From assembly GCF_021155765.1 (NCBI RefSeq), contig NC_060106.1, positions 19,494,031 through 19,558,030 of the forward strand: a stretch of DNA of 64,000 bases. The letters run 5' to 3'. Positions 37,692 through 47,200 of this stretch are shown one piece after another (positions within the stretch are counted from its first letter, which is position 1; each line of letters opens with the position of its first letter). The DNA is from Diprion similis. Lineage: Eukaryota > Arthropoda > Insecta > Hymenoptera > Diprionidae. The notes below the pieces were generated by a model. That model was not told the DNA's origin and did no database searches. It saw only the letters and a list, made by a program, of their open reading frames with translations. A program made the position numbers and the translations under genes.

Positions 37692-40430
37692 CAATACAGT
37701 AATGCAGTTATACTTAGAGACTGAAGTTAACAACGTTAACCTAAAGAAACATGAGGGAAAAACTGCTGTTTCGCAATTTTATTAATAGTACTAAATAAAG
37801 TAGTTGAGTTTTCAAAAGATGAATATATATTATTTCTTGTTAAAATTGCAAAACAACAACGATTTTTTCCGAACTGTAAACCGTTAGAACGTTAACGTTA
37901 CCAATTTCATCTTCATGATGTAGTTTCATCTACCTTGGATATCCGCCGGTGCATAATCTCCTCCTTTGCTGTGGCGTCGGGAAACTTTTGCAAGTAACGT
38001 GGCCGGATGTCAACTCCTTGTGCCCTGAAGGTGGGTAAAAACCAGAAGAGGATGACTGTAGCCGTGTTTTAACTACTTCCAACGGACAAGTGACTATGGC
38101 GCCTACCGTACCGGCCACCCTGCGGGCAGAGTACCATGGGGTGCTTTTCAGTCGTGTTTTTCTCTCAACTCCTTAGCTTTTTCTTTTCCTAAATACATTA
38201 CACCCAAGTTCTGTACATATCAAATGGATTCTATGCCCGGTTAATAATTTGCGGATTATGTACTTTGTTTCTCGAAACTAAATGAGAACAATTTGACTAT
38301 TGTATACAGTTACTGCTGTAAAAAAGCAATCCCACTTGCTAGACTTGATGATTCGTTCGTAACCATTTTGTGGCCACTGAATTGTCCGTATTTTTATTTA
38401 TTTATTTATTTATTTTTATTTTTTGTTTATTTTATATGAGATTAAAATGGCGGCAAGAGTTTTTTTGAGGCTGAATAATTGCTCGAGTGCGTTTTTAAGA
38501 TCGTATTATGATCAGCAATCAGCTGGTGGCTGGAATGTGGGCAGCCGCGTACATACATACGTGTGTTCATAAAATACTGCGGGAAACGAGTTGGATTGTG
38601 AACATCTGTCACTAACAACAATGCCGGTATGTCTATAGCTCGATGATAACATACTACGCGTTACGCGTTGTATTCTGTAAAAATAAGCAGGCCGAAGACT
38701 TGCGGTGTTTGGAAAGAGAGGAAAATGTAGAAAACATACAAGCTTGGAAGACGGTCCCCTTGCATAGAGATATTGCGGGATGAAATCGAACGAAAACCCG
38801 CAAATTTAAATGGTCAGTCTGAGTAATTTTCGAGCCATATCGTTGTTTTATATTCAGATTCTACGATAACTATTTACTGAAGTCTTCGCATGCTCCGCGT
38901 ATGATATGTACATGAAATTTTCTATAAGCCGGTACGTAGGCCTCAGAAAAAATATACGCATTTTTGTAGGGGCTAATGGGAGAACGAAGACTGAAAAATT
39001 TTCGGCTACATTTCTTTTACGTGAGTGTACGGGTCTTTTCAGCTTTATCGCGGAGGTAAAGGAATCCGGATTTCCTTGGCCGGCTATCTATGCGTTGGGC
39101 TGTAAATTTAGCACGTGAGATTTTGTAAACAAACAATACAGGCATGTGTGTATCTACAGAGGTAACAGTTCGCGTACCGCGAAGCGGCGCCTCCTTTCGA
39201 AATCAGTTTATCGAACGCTGACTAATTTGTTGAGACGAGTACGAGCGAGTAAACTGGTTTAATGGTTACTCCTTCGAATATAGGTATGTGGAAAAAATTG
39301 AAGCTGGGTTCGTGCCCGTGAAACGAGTTCCAGAATATAACAACGGCAATTTGAACTTTAATTGTAACTTGCTGCTTCCACCTACGCGTTTCGCCAACAT
39401 CGATGGCATTTTTCCACATCTACGACTCTTACCTCGGAGATAAGCAGGACGCTCCGGTTTTTGTAAAAAACCGAGGTTCCGTTCGACTCTATGTAAGCTT
39501 TGTATGTCAATGATCGAAAAAACAACATCGCATCTGTCCCGTGGCCTTCGCGGTGGCACCCGGCGCATTGCATTTGTTTTTCGATAAGGCTGAAGTTAGT
39601 AACGAAACATCAGTGAAAAAATCATTATTGCGCAATTTTAGAATAACTTCCGAGGATTTGTCTTTGCAAAATATGAGTGCATTTTATTTATCATGGTTTA
39701 CTAAATTTTAGACATTCCTAGAGGTGCGGAGTAACGATTTTTCCTCAACATGCATCGTTACACAGTAACGTTACTAACTTCATTCTTATGTTTTTCGGTC
39801 ATCACACGCGACAACGTTCAGGTTTTCACCCGAAACCAGAAATCAAGCTCGGAATCGATGCGACGAGTACTTACTCGTGAACCACGAGTCAATGATTCGA
39901 TGATAGAATGTACATACGATTATGCTTCACGGGGGGATCACGCCGGAATTTTAATGAAAGAGAATCTATCTTTAGACTCAGCTCTGGTCGCGCAGTGATG
40001 ACGATAACATAATTTCACCGTTTATAGACGTGATATTATGAAACGAACATACGCGGATGTATGTATTATTCTTTCTTCGTCCGCTGCGCACGACCACCTC
40101 CTACACCCACAACGTGCTGCGCGTTTGTATAAAACATGCGATGCATGTATCAATGTGTGTACACGGAGTAAAAGCCGAACGCGTGTGCGCGGTCGCCGGA
40201 GGTTTTATCCTAGGCTCGGCTTTACTGCGTAGAAATGACACGACGACGCACGGATGCCACGATGTTATGCACCGGGCGAGAGAGGAAAAATACGCCGGCA
40301 TTTCGGCGGCGCATTATTCACGTGCAACTAATTTCTTTCGACTGAAGAGCGATCGGTGTTGGGATGAATAAATGCAGTGCTGGACCCACCCTCCGGCAAC
40401 GAGGTGAATTACTGTGTCGCGCTGCGACAT
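16945..40430 (-). CDS. Rim2: Mitochondrial pyrimidine-nucleotide carrier, SLC25A33/36 type (Rim2)
   Basis: Six exons in transcript order: 40430-40390, 38119-37934, 37185-36926, 26511-26393, 20099-19877 and 17213-16945; all phases agree and give 365 residues. The 41-base first exon encodes [13 protein letters not shown] plus two bases, the classic SLC25A36/Rim2 N-terminus. The three carrier signatures are PLEVVKTRL (about residues 26-34), [11 protein letters not shown] (171-181; the Trp is typical of the pyrimidine/folate/NAD subgroup) and PHEVARTRL (275-283). Further family blocks are [17 protein letters not shown] and [16 protein letters not shown]. The protein exchanges pyrimidine (deoxy)nucleotides across the inner mitochondrial membrane and supports mtDNA maintenance. 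Introns are very unequal (2.3, 0.7, 10.4, 6.3 and 2.7 kb) and rich in mobile DNA. Intron 3 contains an oppositely oriented peroxiredoxin gene. SLC25A33 versus SLC25A36 cannot be separated for an insect single-copy gene. Confidence 0.94.
17214..19876 (-). other. Rim2 intron 5
   Basis: Non-coding. It carries a degenerate inverted copy of the ~200-bp MITE family (18247 to about 18440), a GGAAGA-type purine repeat near 18777-18808, and a poly(A) tract at about 19672-19697. Short open frames are not supported as genes. Confidence 0.7.
18247..18440 (-). mobile_element. Degenerate MITE remnant, family sharing GAAGTTWGTAACGTTA ends
   Basis: The left end reads GAAGTTTGTAACGTTATTG, like the termini of the copies at 37.4 and 39.6 kb. 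The inside (ATTACCTGAAATTTAGTGAA) matches the reverse complement of the internal part of the 37.4-kb copy, so this copy lies in opposite orientation. The right end is poorly preserved. Confidence 0.55.
22748..22798. repeat. (TA)n microsatellite followed by (CA)n
   Basis: About 25 TA units pass directly into a short CA run (22799-22810). Open frames across it encode only alternating Ile-Tyr and are artefacts. Confidence 0.95.
23085..23600. repeat. Complex array of AATACTAGTAG-like units with a longer ~100-bp period
   Basis: Built from degenerate trinucleotides (AAT, ACT, AGT, AGC). The larger unit, containing CAGATGCTAGCAGTAATACC then AATACTAGTAGATGTACTAA, recurs at roughly 100-bp spacing with increasing divergence to the right. 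It is interrupted by a segment with TAGGCAATTTG. This is a minisatellite that probably grew from a microsatellite. Confidence 0.8.
25611..25786. mobile_element. Hairpin (fold-back/MITE-like) element
   Basis: The two halves are imperfect inverted repeats. Outer arms read GACCGAATGG and CCGTTCAGTC, each followed inwards by a GCGCATGCG core. Inner arms read GTCAGGGTGACAAACATTTTT and the complement of AAAAATGTTGGTCGCCCTGAC, with a short loop around 25710. No coding capacity. Target-site duplication is not evident. Confidence 0.65.
27394..29579 (+). CDS. Peroxiredoxin-5-like thiol peroxidase, nested in a Rim2 intron
   Basis: Three exons, 27394-27569, 27687-27792 and 29391-29579, encode 156 residues, the size of mature Prx5. 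Family blocks are [63 protein letters not shown] and [20 protein letters not shown]. The peroxidatic Cys is Cys48 in PGC; the Cys in KLMCQG (149) sits where the Prx5 resolving Cys is found; Arg125 matches the conserved active-site Arg. Prx5 reduces peroxides and peroxynitrite with thioredoxin. Two oddities: the PxxxT/SxxC motif reads PGAFVPGC, with Val45 in place of the conserved Thr, and the tail after the resolving Cys (QGPKFCI) is unlike the usual SLA-type end and has an extra Cys. No mitochondrial presequence is visible, so a cytosolic place is likely unless an upstream exon exists. AATAAA at 29828-29833. Possibly a second, diverged Prx5 paralogue. Confidence 0.9.
31140..31156. repeat. G homopolymer
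   Basis: A run of about 17 G bases in Rim2 intron 3, after an A-rich tract. Confidence 0.85.
31875..31902. repeat. G-rich homopolymer with one interruption
   Basis: About 28 bases of G with a single A; potential G-quadruplex. Confidence 0.85.
33889..34556. mobile_element. 668-bp non-autonomous TIR transposon with internal minisatellite
   Basis: Long imperfect terminal inverted repeats of more than 100 bp bound the element. The left end reads CACTCGGCCGCAGT and the right end ACTGCGGCCAAGTG; further in, both arms share GTTACGTTGGCAATGCA, then GCAGCGCCA and CGCGAAAC blocks. A TA dinucleotide flanks both ends (33887-33888 and 34557-34558), as expected for TA target-site duplication. No transposase frame is present. 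The middle is a tandem array of about six 58-bp units. The superfamily cannot be fixed from sequence alone. Confidence 0.8.
34118..34437. repeat. 58-bp minisatellite, about 5-6 units
   Basis: Units begin near the repeated AAATTCGACGATCAYGG and contain ACAAAGATAATCTGACCCTA. The TTCGACG landmark recurs at about 34122, 34180, 34239, 34296 and 34354, and as TTCTACG at 34412, so the period is 57-59 bp. Unit identity is high but not perfect. It lies wholly inside the TIR element. Confidence 0.88.
35363..35407. repeat. (GTT)n microsatellite
   Basis: About 14 GTT units with one CTT and one ATT variant. A complementary AAC/AAG stretch at about 35508-35527 could pair with it. Confidence 0.9.
37436..37636 (+). 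mobile_element. MITE copy A (~200 bp)
   Basis: The ends are near-perfect inverted repeats: GACGTTAGTAACGTTATCG at the left and CGATAACGTTACTAACTTC at the right, extending about 50 bp inward through GAAAAA...GTTAT. There is no open frame. It lies in Rim2 intron 2 and is related to copies B and C and to the remnant near 18.3 kb. Confidence 0.75.
37647..37686. repeat. (CT)n microsatellite between two MITE copies
   Basis: About 20 CT units sit between MITE copies A and B. Confidence 0.95.
37721..37910 (+). mobile_element. MITE copy B (diverged)
   Basis: The ends are CTGAAGTTAACAACGTTAAC and the complementary GTTAACGTTACCAATTTCAT; the inside is AT-rich with GCAATTTTATTAATAG. It ends about 24 bp from the exon 2 donor of Rim2 (37934), so the insertion is very close to a splice site. 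Confidence 0.6.
38120..40389 (-). other. Rim2 intron 1
   Basis: A 2.3-kb intron. It contains MITE copy C (39590-39783) and an ATTT repeat near 38394-38415; no coding exon of another gene is supported. Confidence 0.7.
39590..39783 (+). mobile_element. MITE copy C (~195 bp)
   Basis: The left end CTGAAGTTAGTAACG and right end CGTTACTAACTTCAT are inverted repeats. The inside shares GCAATTTTAGAATAA and the ATGGTTTACTAAATTTTAG block with copy A (which has ACGGTTTACTGAATTTCAG). Confidence 0.72.
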
Positions 40431-41380
40431 TCTTCGTTCCGTCTTCGTCGTCGTCGGTGGACAGAGAGGCTAGAATCCTCCGAGACGCATTCACACGCAC
40501 TTGATCGGCGTATAAGCAGCACACTTTACCACATAAACAAATGATAAGATCTGACTGTATGATAATAAAAAAAAAATAAAAAAAATAAATAAATAACTTT
40601 AACCTAAACCCCCACGGGCCTCCCCGCCCAGGACACTTTATTATCTTCTATCTGTCTTTTCGGCACTGATTCGTACTTTATATGGTATATTTATATTCTT
40701 ATTCAGTTAAAAAATAGAGATCACACTTCGATAATCAACGCACGACCAACATGCACTAGCCGCTGAAAACAACTGGCTTAAATTCTCGGTTCCTGGTTGG
40801 CTCTCGGGCCCTCGCTCATCCACGAACAACAACAATCGGCAGATCTCATTCAACCGTGAATATTACTCGCTGAAGATATGAAGCTTGCTCTTTTACGAAG
40901 AGGCTGACGACAAAACGCGAGGTGGCGCTTGACGAAACGCGCGAAAATTCAAAATCAAAATTCGGTGAAAATAAAGTTTATTGTATGAAATGATTTAGAA
41001 CGTTACTTAGAGCATTAATGAATAATACGTCTACGAGGCTGCATAGCATCAGTGTACCAGCGGTGATAATCAATGAATATTTCCACTCAATCCACTATAA
41101 TCATGCAGAGGAAAGAGAAAACTTGAGGCACAAATAAACGGAATGAAAGGTTGTTTTGGTAGGAATATATATTATTATTTAAATAGTCAATGTAGCGTTT
41201 CATAAATGTCAAAGTGTACAGCTAATCTAAGTAAATATTATCTTCTTAAATTGTAATACCTGTGTGTGTTAAAAGTACATTATCAATTATGTTGTAAAAC
41301 TTAAAAAAGAAGTAATTTAACGGTGATAATAGTTATGCAATAATTCCATGATACAAAAATAGTATGGACTTTACGGAATA
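40431..41380. other. Rim2 promoter/5' UTR and TRIP13 3' flank
   Basis: Lies upstream of the Rim2 start and downstream of the TRIP13 stop; both genes are on the minus strand. It holds a short AAT/AAAT repeat near 40563-40598. The TRIP13 3' UTR should occupy the right part. No gene is seen. Confidence 0.6.
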
Positions 41381-43221
41381 TTAATAGGTTTGTTCCAGGG
41401 CATCCTCTTTGTGTTTCGTAACTGCTAAGTGCATAGCTCTAAGAAATTGCGACAAATTCGCGGTTTTGGTGCGTAGGTAAAGACTGTGAGCAAGAAACGG
41501 TATTTTTCTCAATGCACGACCGCTTAATCCAACACTTTCACGGCTCAGTTCAAGCAGTTTCAGACTTTGCCTTGTAGTACAATTTTCTTCATACCCATTC
41601 GCTTTTAAATGCGATATGTCAAGTATAACCTCATTTTCTATTATTTGTGCCTAGAACCGACAAGAGAGTAATTGTTTACATGGATTGCCGAATGAAGACC
41701 ATTGATGATTACTGTGTGTCTGAAAATCATTTATACATCTTAAATTACCTTGATCAGCTCTTTGATGCACGATTGATAAATTTTGTAAATAGCAATTTCA
41801 CTCGGGTGCCCTATGTACTGTTTGATGTCTGCTCGGTCTACAAAGGCCAAGTCAATTGCCTCAGTCACGTTGCTGGTAGTCAAGATGAGAACATTCGGGT
41901 AACGTTTAATATGGTCCAACTGAGTGAGTAAGGCATTTACAACACGAATAGAATCGCTCGGCTCTGTTCCTGAGACTGAAGACTTTCGTGCGTGTGCCAG
42001 GGACTCTACTTCATCGATCAATACACAAACCAAGGCATTTGGATTTTCGAGTAATTGTTTCAGCTCACCAAACATCTTCATTACTAATTTGCCGCTCTAA
42101 AAAGTAAAGAATTAATAAAAAAAAAAATGGTTAACTGTTATCTGATTATCTGCAAAAACAACATGAAAAAGTTGTGCAATGTTTATGAGAGGGGAGCAGG
42201 AAATATGACTTTACCTCAGAAAACCACTTTGAAAACAAGCTATGGCTGTTTATTTCTACCAGAGCAAAGTGAGCATATCGCTCGTTAAATCTGATAGCCA
42301 ATTTCTGAGCCAAAGCTTTGCACAAGCTGGTTTTACCAGTTCCTGGAGGTCCGTGCAAAAGTACGACACGATTCCAGCTTATAATGTTAGCATCTATCTG
42401 ACGGTCCGAAAATAATATTGTAGTTTCAACAAAACTAAGTAACTGCAACACGAATGAAGAAAAATATGAGAATAAGGTAATTGAAAAAAAAGACAACTTG
42501 TAAAAGACTAGGTTTCGGTTCCAGCTCTTACATTTTCCTTTACGTCAGAATCATAATACAGACTTTCCCACAAGCCTTTAAAATCTAACGATGGTAAAAC
42601 CCAGTGAGTAGCGACGGGTAATTCATCTGAATTGTTATCACCATCACAAATTGTTTCCATCGCCGGTTCTTCTTCTTGTAATCTATACACATGTAGTTCA
42701 AGCTCCATCCCCTCATTTAAGCTTACATGTGTGCTCTGAAAGTTCGTGAATATACTATATCCTATTGTCAGATGTTGTAAATTAAATAGCATCTAAGATT
42801 TTCCATACAGGGAATAAACAAAATATAATTCTTCATACTTCGTTGATGTTGCGATAAAATGATATGGTTTCAACATGATCCCTCAATACATTGTTAGAAC
42901 AATGTTTCCCGATAATTGGTGAGCACAAGTCCAGAGTGTTCAACTTTTTCAACTCATCTTGTACTTCTTTGTTTATCTCCTCGGTAGACAACAGACTTGA
43001 ATGAAAAATTAGATTTATTAATAAGAGGCTGCATGTGCATTGACACAAGCGTTCACAACTTTCTTTCATTTCTACTCCAACGTCGCGAGACGGGAACAAC
43101 AAATGTTCTCAACTGCGTACTGAAATCAGTTCATCCACGACTCTGACAATGAATGAGCAATGAAACATGCAAGTTACCTGTCAATCCGTTGACAGACCTC
43201 GATGTGTAGTATGTGACTCAT
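41381..43221 (-). CDS. TRIP13: TRIP13/Pch2 AAA+ ATPase, HORMA-domain remodeller
   Basis: Six exons in transcript order: 43221-43178, 42995-42839, 42735-42532, 42442-42215, 42096-41749 and 41650-41381, encoding 416 residues (vertebrate TRIP13 is about 430). The N-terminal part (residues 1-135) fits the substrate-engaging domain. The AAA+ core has Walker A GPPGTGKT (166-173), Walker [10 protein letters not shown] (Asp239-Glu240), the sensor-1 region ILTTSN, and [10 protein letters not shown] with the family Arg residues, then the AAA lid with [19 protein letters not shown]. Pch2/TRIP13 opens HORMA proteins (Mad2 in the spindle checkpoint; HORMADs in meiosis). The start [14 protein letters not shown] was chosen because it joins in phase to [12 protein letters not shown]. 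It is divergent from the pericentrin-like gene with about 1.0 kb between the two start codons. Confidence 0.95.
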
Positions 43222-44236
43222 ATTTGAGAAATGGGGCACAATAACTCGGTGGATGTGAATTGCTCTGATTATTATTACCACGGTTAAAGCAGAATATTTG
43301 AATATCACGCTCCCGGTTTCTCACCGTAATGTCCTTTCACCTGACAGCTGACTTATTCAATTTGTATTCTTTTTTCCGCACAACATGGCCGACACGTGCT
43401 CACGGAATCGGGAGTTTTGAAGCGCCGAACGTTGGCGCCAGTTTCAAGAACACTGATTGGCGACCCTTGCCGACTCTCTACTCACGTGGCGCCATCTCTT
43501 AGATTCTTGGGATAAATCCTCGAGCATTCAGGTCCTCATGAAGATAGATAGCTGGAGATATCACTCTAATCTCGCATTCGTGCCTGAGCAACAGCAATCC
43601 CAGTACATTCTGTCTCTCTTGCTCTACTTCTTGATTGGCTGCCTCATCGAGCGGGCAGCGTGCTCAGCCAATCATTGCGCAGAGCGAGAGAGACAGAGTA
43701 TACTGGGATCACCTTTCCACAGTCACGATTCACGCATGCGATTTAGGATGCTATCTCTATGATCTCTGTATTATATCTCTGTTAGGTATAATCTCGCACA
43801 GCATAGCTGGTGGCATGGAGGGGGGAGGATAGTTAAGCCTCTCGGAAATAAGTAGAACCGTCACGACGAAAAGAAAATTACGAAATTCGTGGTCAATAAT
43901 AAACAAACGCACTACATTCTCGGCTGAATTGGACAAATGATTTGAATTAACGTGGGCAGTAACATGCAGACGGCGTTGTTCGGCCTGTTAAGAGCCGAGT
44001 GTAGATTGGCTGTCTTGATATACGGTACCACCTATGTTCAAACTACACAGACGCTACTCGACTGTAATTTTCGTAAATTACAAACCGTCAGCATATCAAC
44101 GGTCGAGTGTTTGAGAAAAAGTGATCCGAAATGTAGCGCCGAGGAAATCATAGTTCATTTTTAATTTGTAACGACATTGCATTTATGTGATATTTGGACA
44201 TTTTTTATTCGCATAACTAACGAGGATTAGGGAATA
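43222..44236. promoter_or_regulatory. Candidate bidirectional promoter between TRIP13 and Plp
   Basis: The two genes diverge from this 1,015-base stretch, so both promoters and 5' UTRs should lie in it. Four CCAAT/ATTGG boxes are visible: 43456-43460, 43634-43638, 43668-43672 and 44005-44009, three of them in a GATTGGC context. A large hairpin (43596-43709) spans two of them. No TATA box is obvious and start sites cannot be placed. Confidence 0.45.
43596..43709. repeat. Imperfect inverted repeat, ~45-bp arms
   Basis: The left arm begins ATCCCAGTACATTCTGTCTC and ends GATTGGCTG. The right arm begins CAGCCAATCATTGCGC and ends with TACTGGGAT. Most arm positions pair; the loop is about 22 bases. 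A fold-back mobile element, a hairpin RNA or a regulatory structure are all possible. Confidence 0.75.
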
Positions 44237-47200
44237 ATGGACGAGGACGAGAAACGGCAACGCGCTTTGGAGGCTGGCCGGGAAATGGTTCGTACCCTAA
44301 ACGACTTTTTTCATTTATAATTAGTCCTGGTATTTTTAAACCTAGTCTCGAGCCGTTAATTCGTACGATTTCAAAGACCACTTTAGATCATTAGGGCACG
44401 ATTTATTTAGATTCCTACATCCAATCACAGTTTGTCAGTAAAGCAATTACTTCATACCCAAATCTCCATCATTTTTGTTTATCTTCGTTTTTTTATATTT
44501 TTTGTTGCCCCACACCCAGAGTCTCTAGTCACCACATCTGCTTTGCCATTGAGTCCAACGTAGCGATATAACGTAGCAAATTCAGCATTCATTTGTTTAA
44601 TATTTCTACTTTCACAATTCTCAGCTTGCTAAATTCAAAGCAGAACGATTGTACAGTGTTCACAATAGCAGTGGCAATCAATCGGCTGAGCCCTCAGATG
44701 CAGAATCCTCGCGTAACGAGGCCCAGGTGCCATCTACAACAACACAAGGTGCTAACGTCAGTGTAAGTATTTCATTTGCTGTGAAATTTATAAGTACATT
44801 TCAAATTCGTCAACAGATTGATCAACAGTTTCAAGGCAACTGATCTTATAATAATTTTATCTCTTATTCAAACTCTGCTGCAGTATAAAGTGCACCTACA
44901 ATCTGCTTATCACCCTGGTTAATGATATCAAATTTATTTCAATGAAATACACCTGTTCAAATTTTTTGCTAGGACTCCAATACTCTTATTTCGTTTTCGT
45001 ATCAACAATTTGTAGTTTTATTTTGACGGGTCATTATAAACAGAAATGAGACACGAACTATGTGAATAATAAATTGTTTATGCATACAGACAGCTATTTC
45101 TTCTGATATTCTATATATGAAAAAAGTTTATTTTGGATGCAGTGAAATTCTAAAATTTTTGTCAATTTTTGAATACATTTTATGATCCTTGATAAAGCAT
45201 GGATGTAATCATTTCAATTTTCTTAGCCATTCCAATATGACAACATTTTATTTCAAAAAGTCTGAGAATTTAATGTCTATAAGTATAGTACTGGTCTTGA
45301 AAAATTGCATAAATTTGTGTAGAACTTACTCTTACGGCAATCGAAGTTGATATTCAAATAGTCACAAACGATATTTCAATATAAGGTCAGGGTTTCTCCT
45401 TTAATAGTAGTATTTTTTTCTGAAGAGTTGGCTGACGATGGACATGAGGCAGAAAGAACTGAAATGACTAAGATCGAAGGCCACATAAATATTATGTAGA
45501 ATACTGTTCAAGTAGGATTTACCTTATTTTTTTTGTACAAAAACAGATGAACGTGTCATTGAGAGATTTAACTCATAGCAGTGTCAGTATGAGCGAAGGA
45601 GAGGGCGAAGGTGATTTGGAAGGAATGGCAGGAAGAGTAGCAGAGCTGGAAGAATTACTTCAAGGGAAAGAGGCGGTAGTGGAGGCTCTTAATGCTGAGA
45701 TTGATAATTTGAGGGGTGAAGCATCATCTCCAAATTCATCACAAAGTCGTGCTAGTAGTATTAATTATAAGGATCTTGTGCTAACTTATCATGCCAAGCT
45801 TCAAGAGTTTGAAAGAGCAGTCAATCAACGTGACAATCTCATTGAAGATTTAACTGCATCTCTGGAACAAACACTCTCAGCCAGAGACTATCTGTTGACT
45901 CAGGTAAACACCTTGAATGCAATGCAATTGGAACACCGAACTACTCCGGTCGAAGACATCGAACCGTTTCATTTGAAAATAGAAAAATTGGAGAATGAGT
46001 TAGTAAAACAAAAAATGCTAACAGAGGAGTTTAAATCGCAAATGAATAAGTCCAACGAAGATAGGAAGAAGTTGGAAATGGAACGTGAAACACAGAAGGC
46101 TGAAATAAACGACTACAAGCTTCAGATTAATCAGTTGAACGAAAGAATTCGTATTGGAGCAGCAGAAAACAATTTGAATATTACAGAAACATTAGAGCAG
46201 CAAAAACAATACGAAGCTCGTGTTGACAAAATTAAACGGGATATGCAAATAATTTTAGAAAAATTTACGACAGAAACTAAGACAAATGCAGAAAAGCACC
46301 AAAACGAATTGAAGGTAAGTTTATCTGAAATAGATACTTTTTACGTATATTCTAAACATTGAATCGTAAAGATTGTTGCCTAATGATCTTTGATTTCAGG
46401 AGTTGTCGTCATCTCATAGCAAGGAATTGAGTCGAGTTAAGGAAGACTACGAAAAACAGTTGAAACTAGTGATAGAAGAAAATAAAACGTTGTCTGATCG
46501 ATTAAACAGAGATTTACCAGATCTTGAAACCAGACATGCTAAAGAACTATCTGTATTTCAAACACAGCTAACAACCTACAAAAAAACTGTTGAAGCATTA
46601 AAATTGGAACTGGTTAACCACTCTGAAGCACAGAGAACAGCTCAGGCCGAAGTTGTACTCTACAAGTCTCGTGTTGAGGATCTTACCTTACAGATGGAGG
46701 CGAATCGTCGTCAGAATTCCTTGAAGAGTAAGGCAGAAAAGGAAATGTTGCAGGAGCAAATAAATCTGCATAAAATTCAGTTGGACGAAATAACTTCGAA
46801 ATATGTCGCTGCTTCTAGTGTATTAGAATCCAAAGAGAGCATCGAACGCTCTCTAGAGCAAGCTCTGACAAACGTAACTATCCTGAAGCAAGATAATGAG
46901 GCATTAAAATTCAAATTGGATGATCTCTCAGCTAAATATTCGGCAGCGCAATCACTCATAGAGAACAGTCAAGTTCACGAGAGGTCTATGAACAGCAAAA
47001 TATTTGATTTGGAAAAATCATTGTCGAGATTGAGCGGAGTCAGCTTTAACACAGGAAGCGAGTTCAATGAAACCACTTATCAAACCTTCGACGAAGTTGC
47101 TTTACAGTTTCAAATGACGAAACAGAGACTTGAGGAAAAGGCATTGATGGAAAAACAATTAGTTGAGAGGATTAATGGATTGGAAAATGACGTTTCCAAG

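Noticed and set aside
39266-39573. Overlapping minus-strand frames in Rim2 intron 1
   Set aside because: No homology or suitable splice borders in the Rim2 phase; the true first exon was found at 40390-40430.
45428-45507. Possible extra Plp exon (ELADDGHEAERTEMTKIEGH)
   Set aside because: Open in one frame but no acceptor/donor pair gives phase 0 on both sides, as needed between exons 2 and 3.
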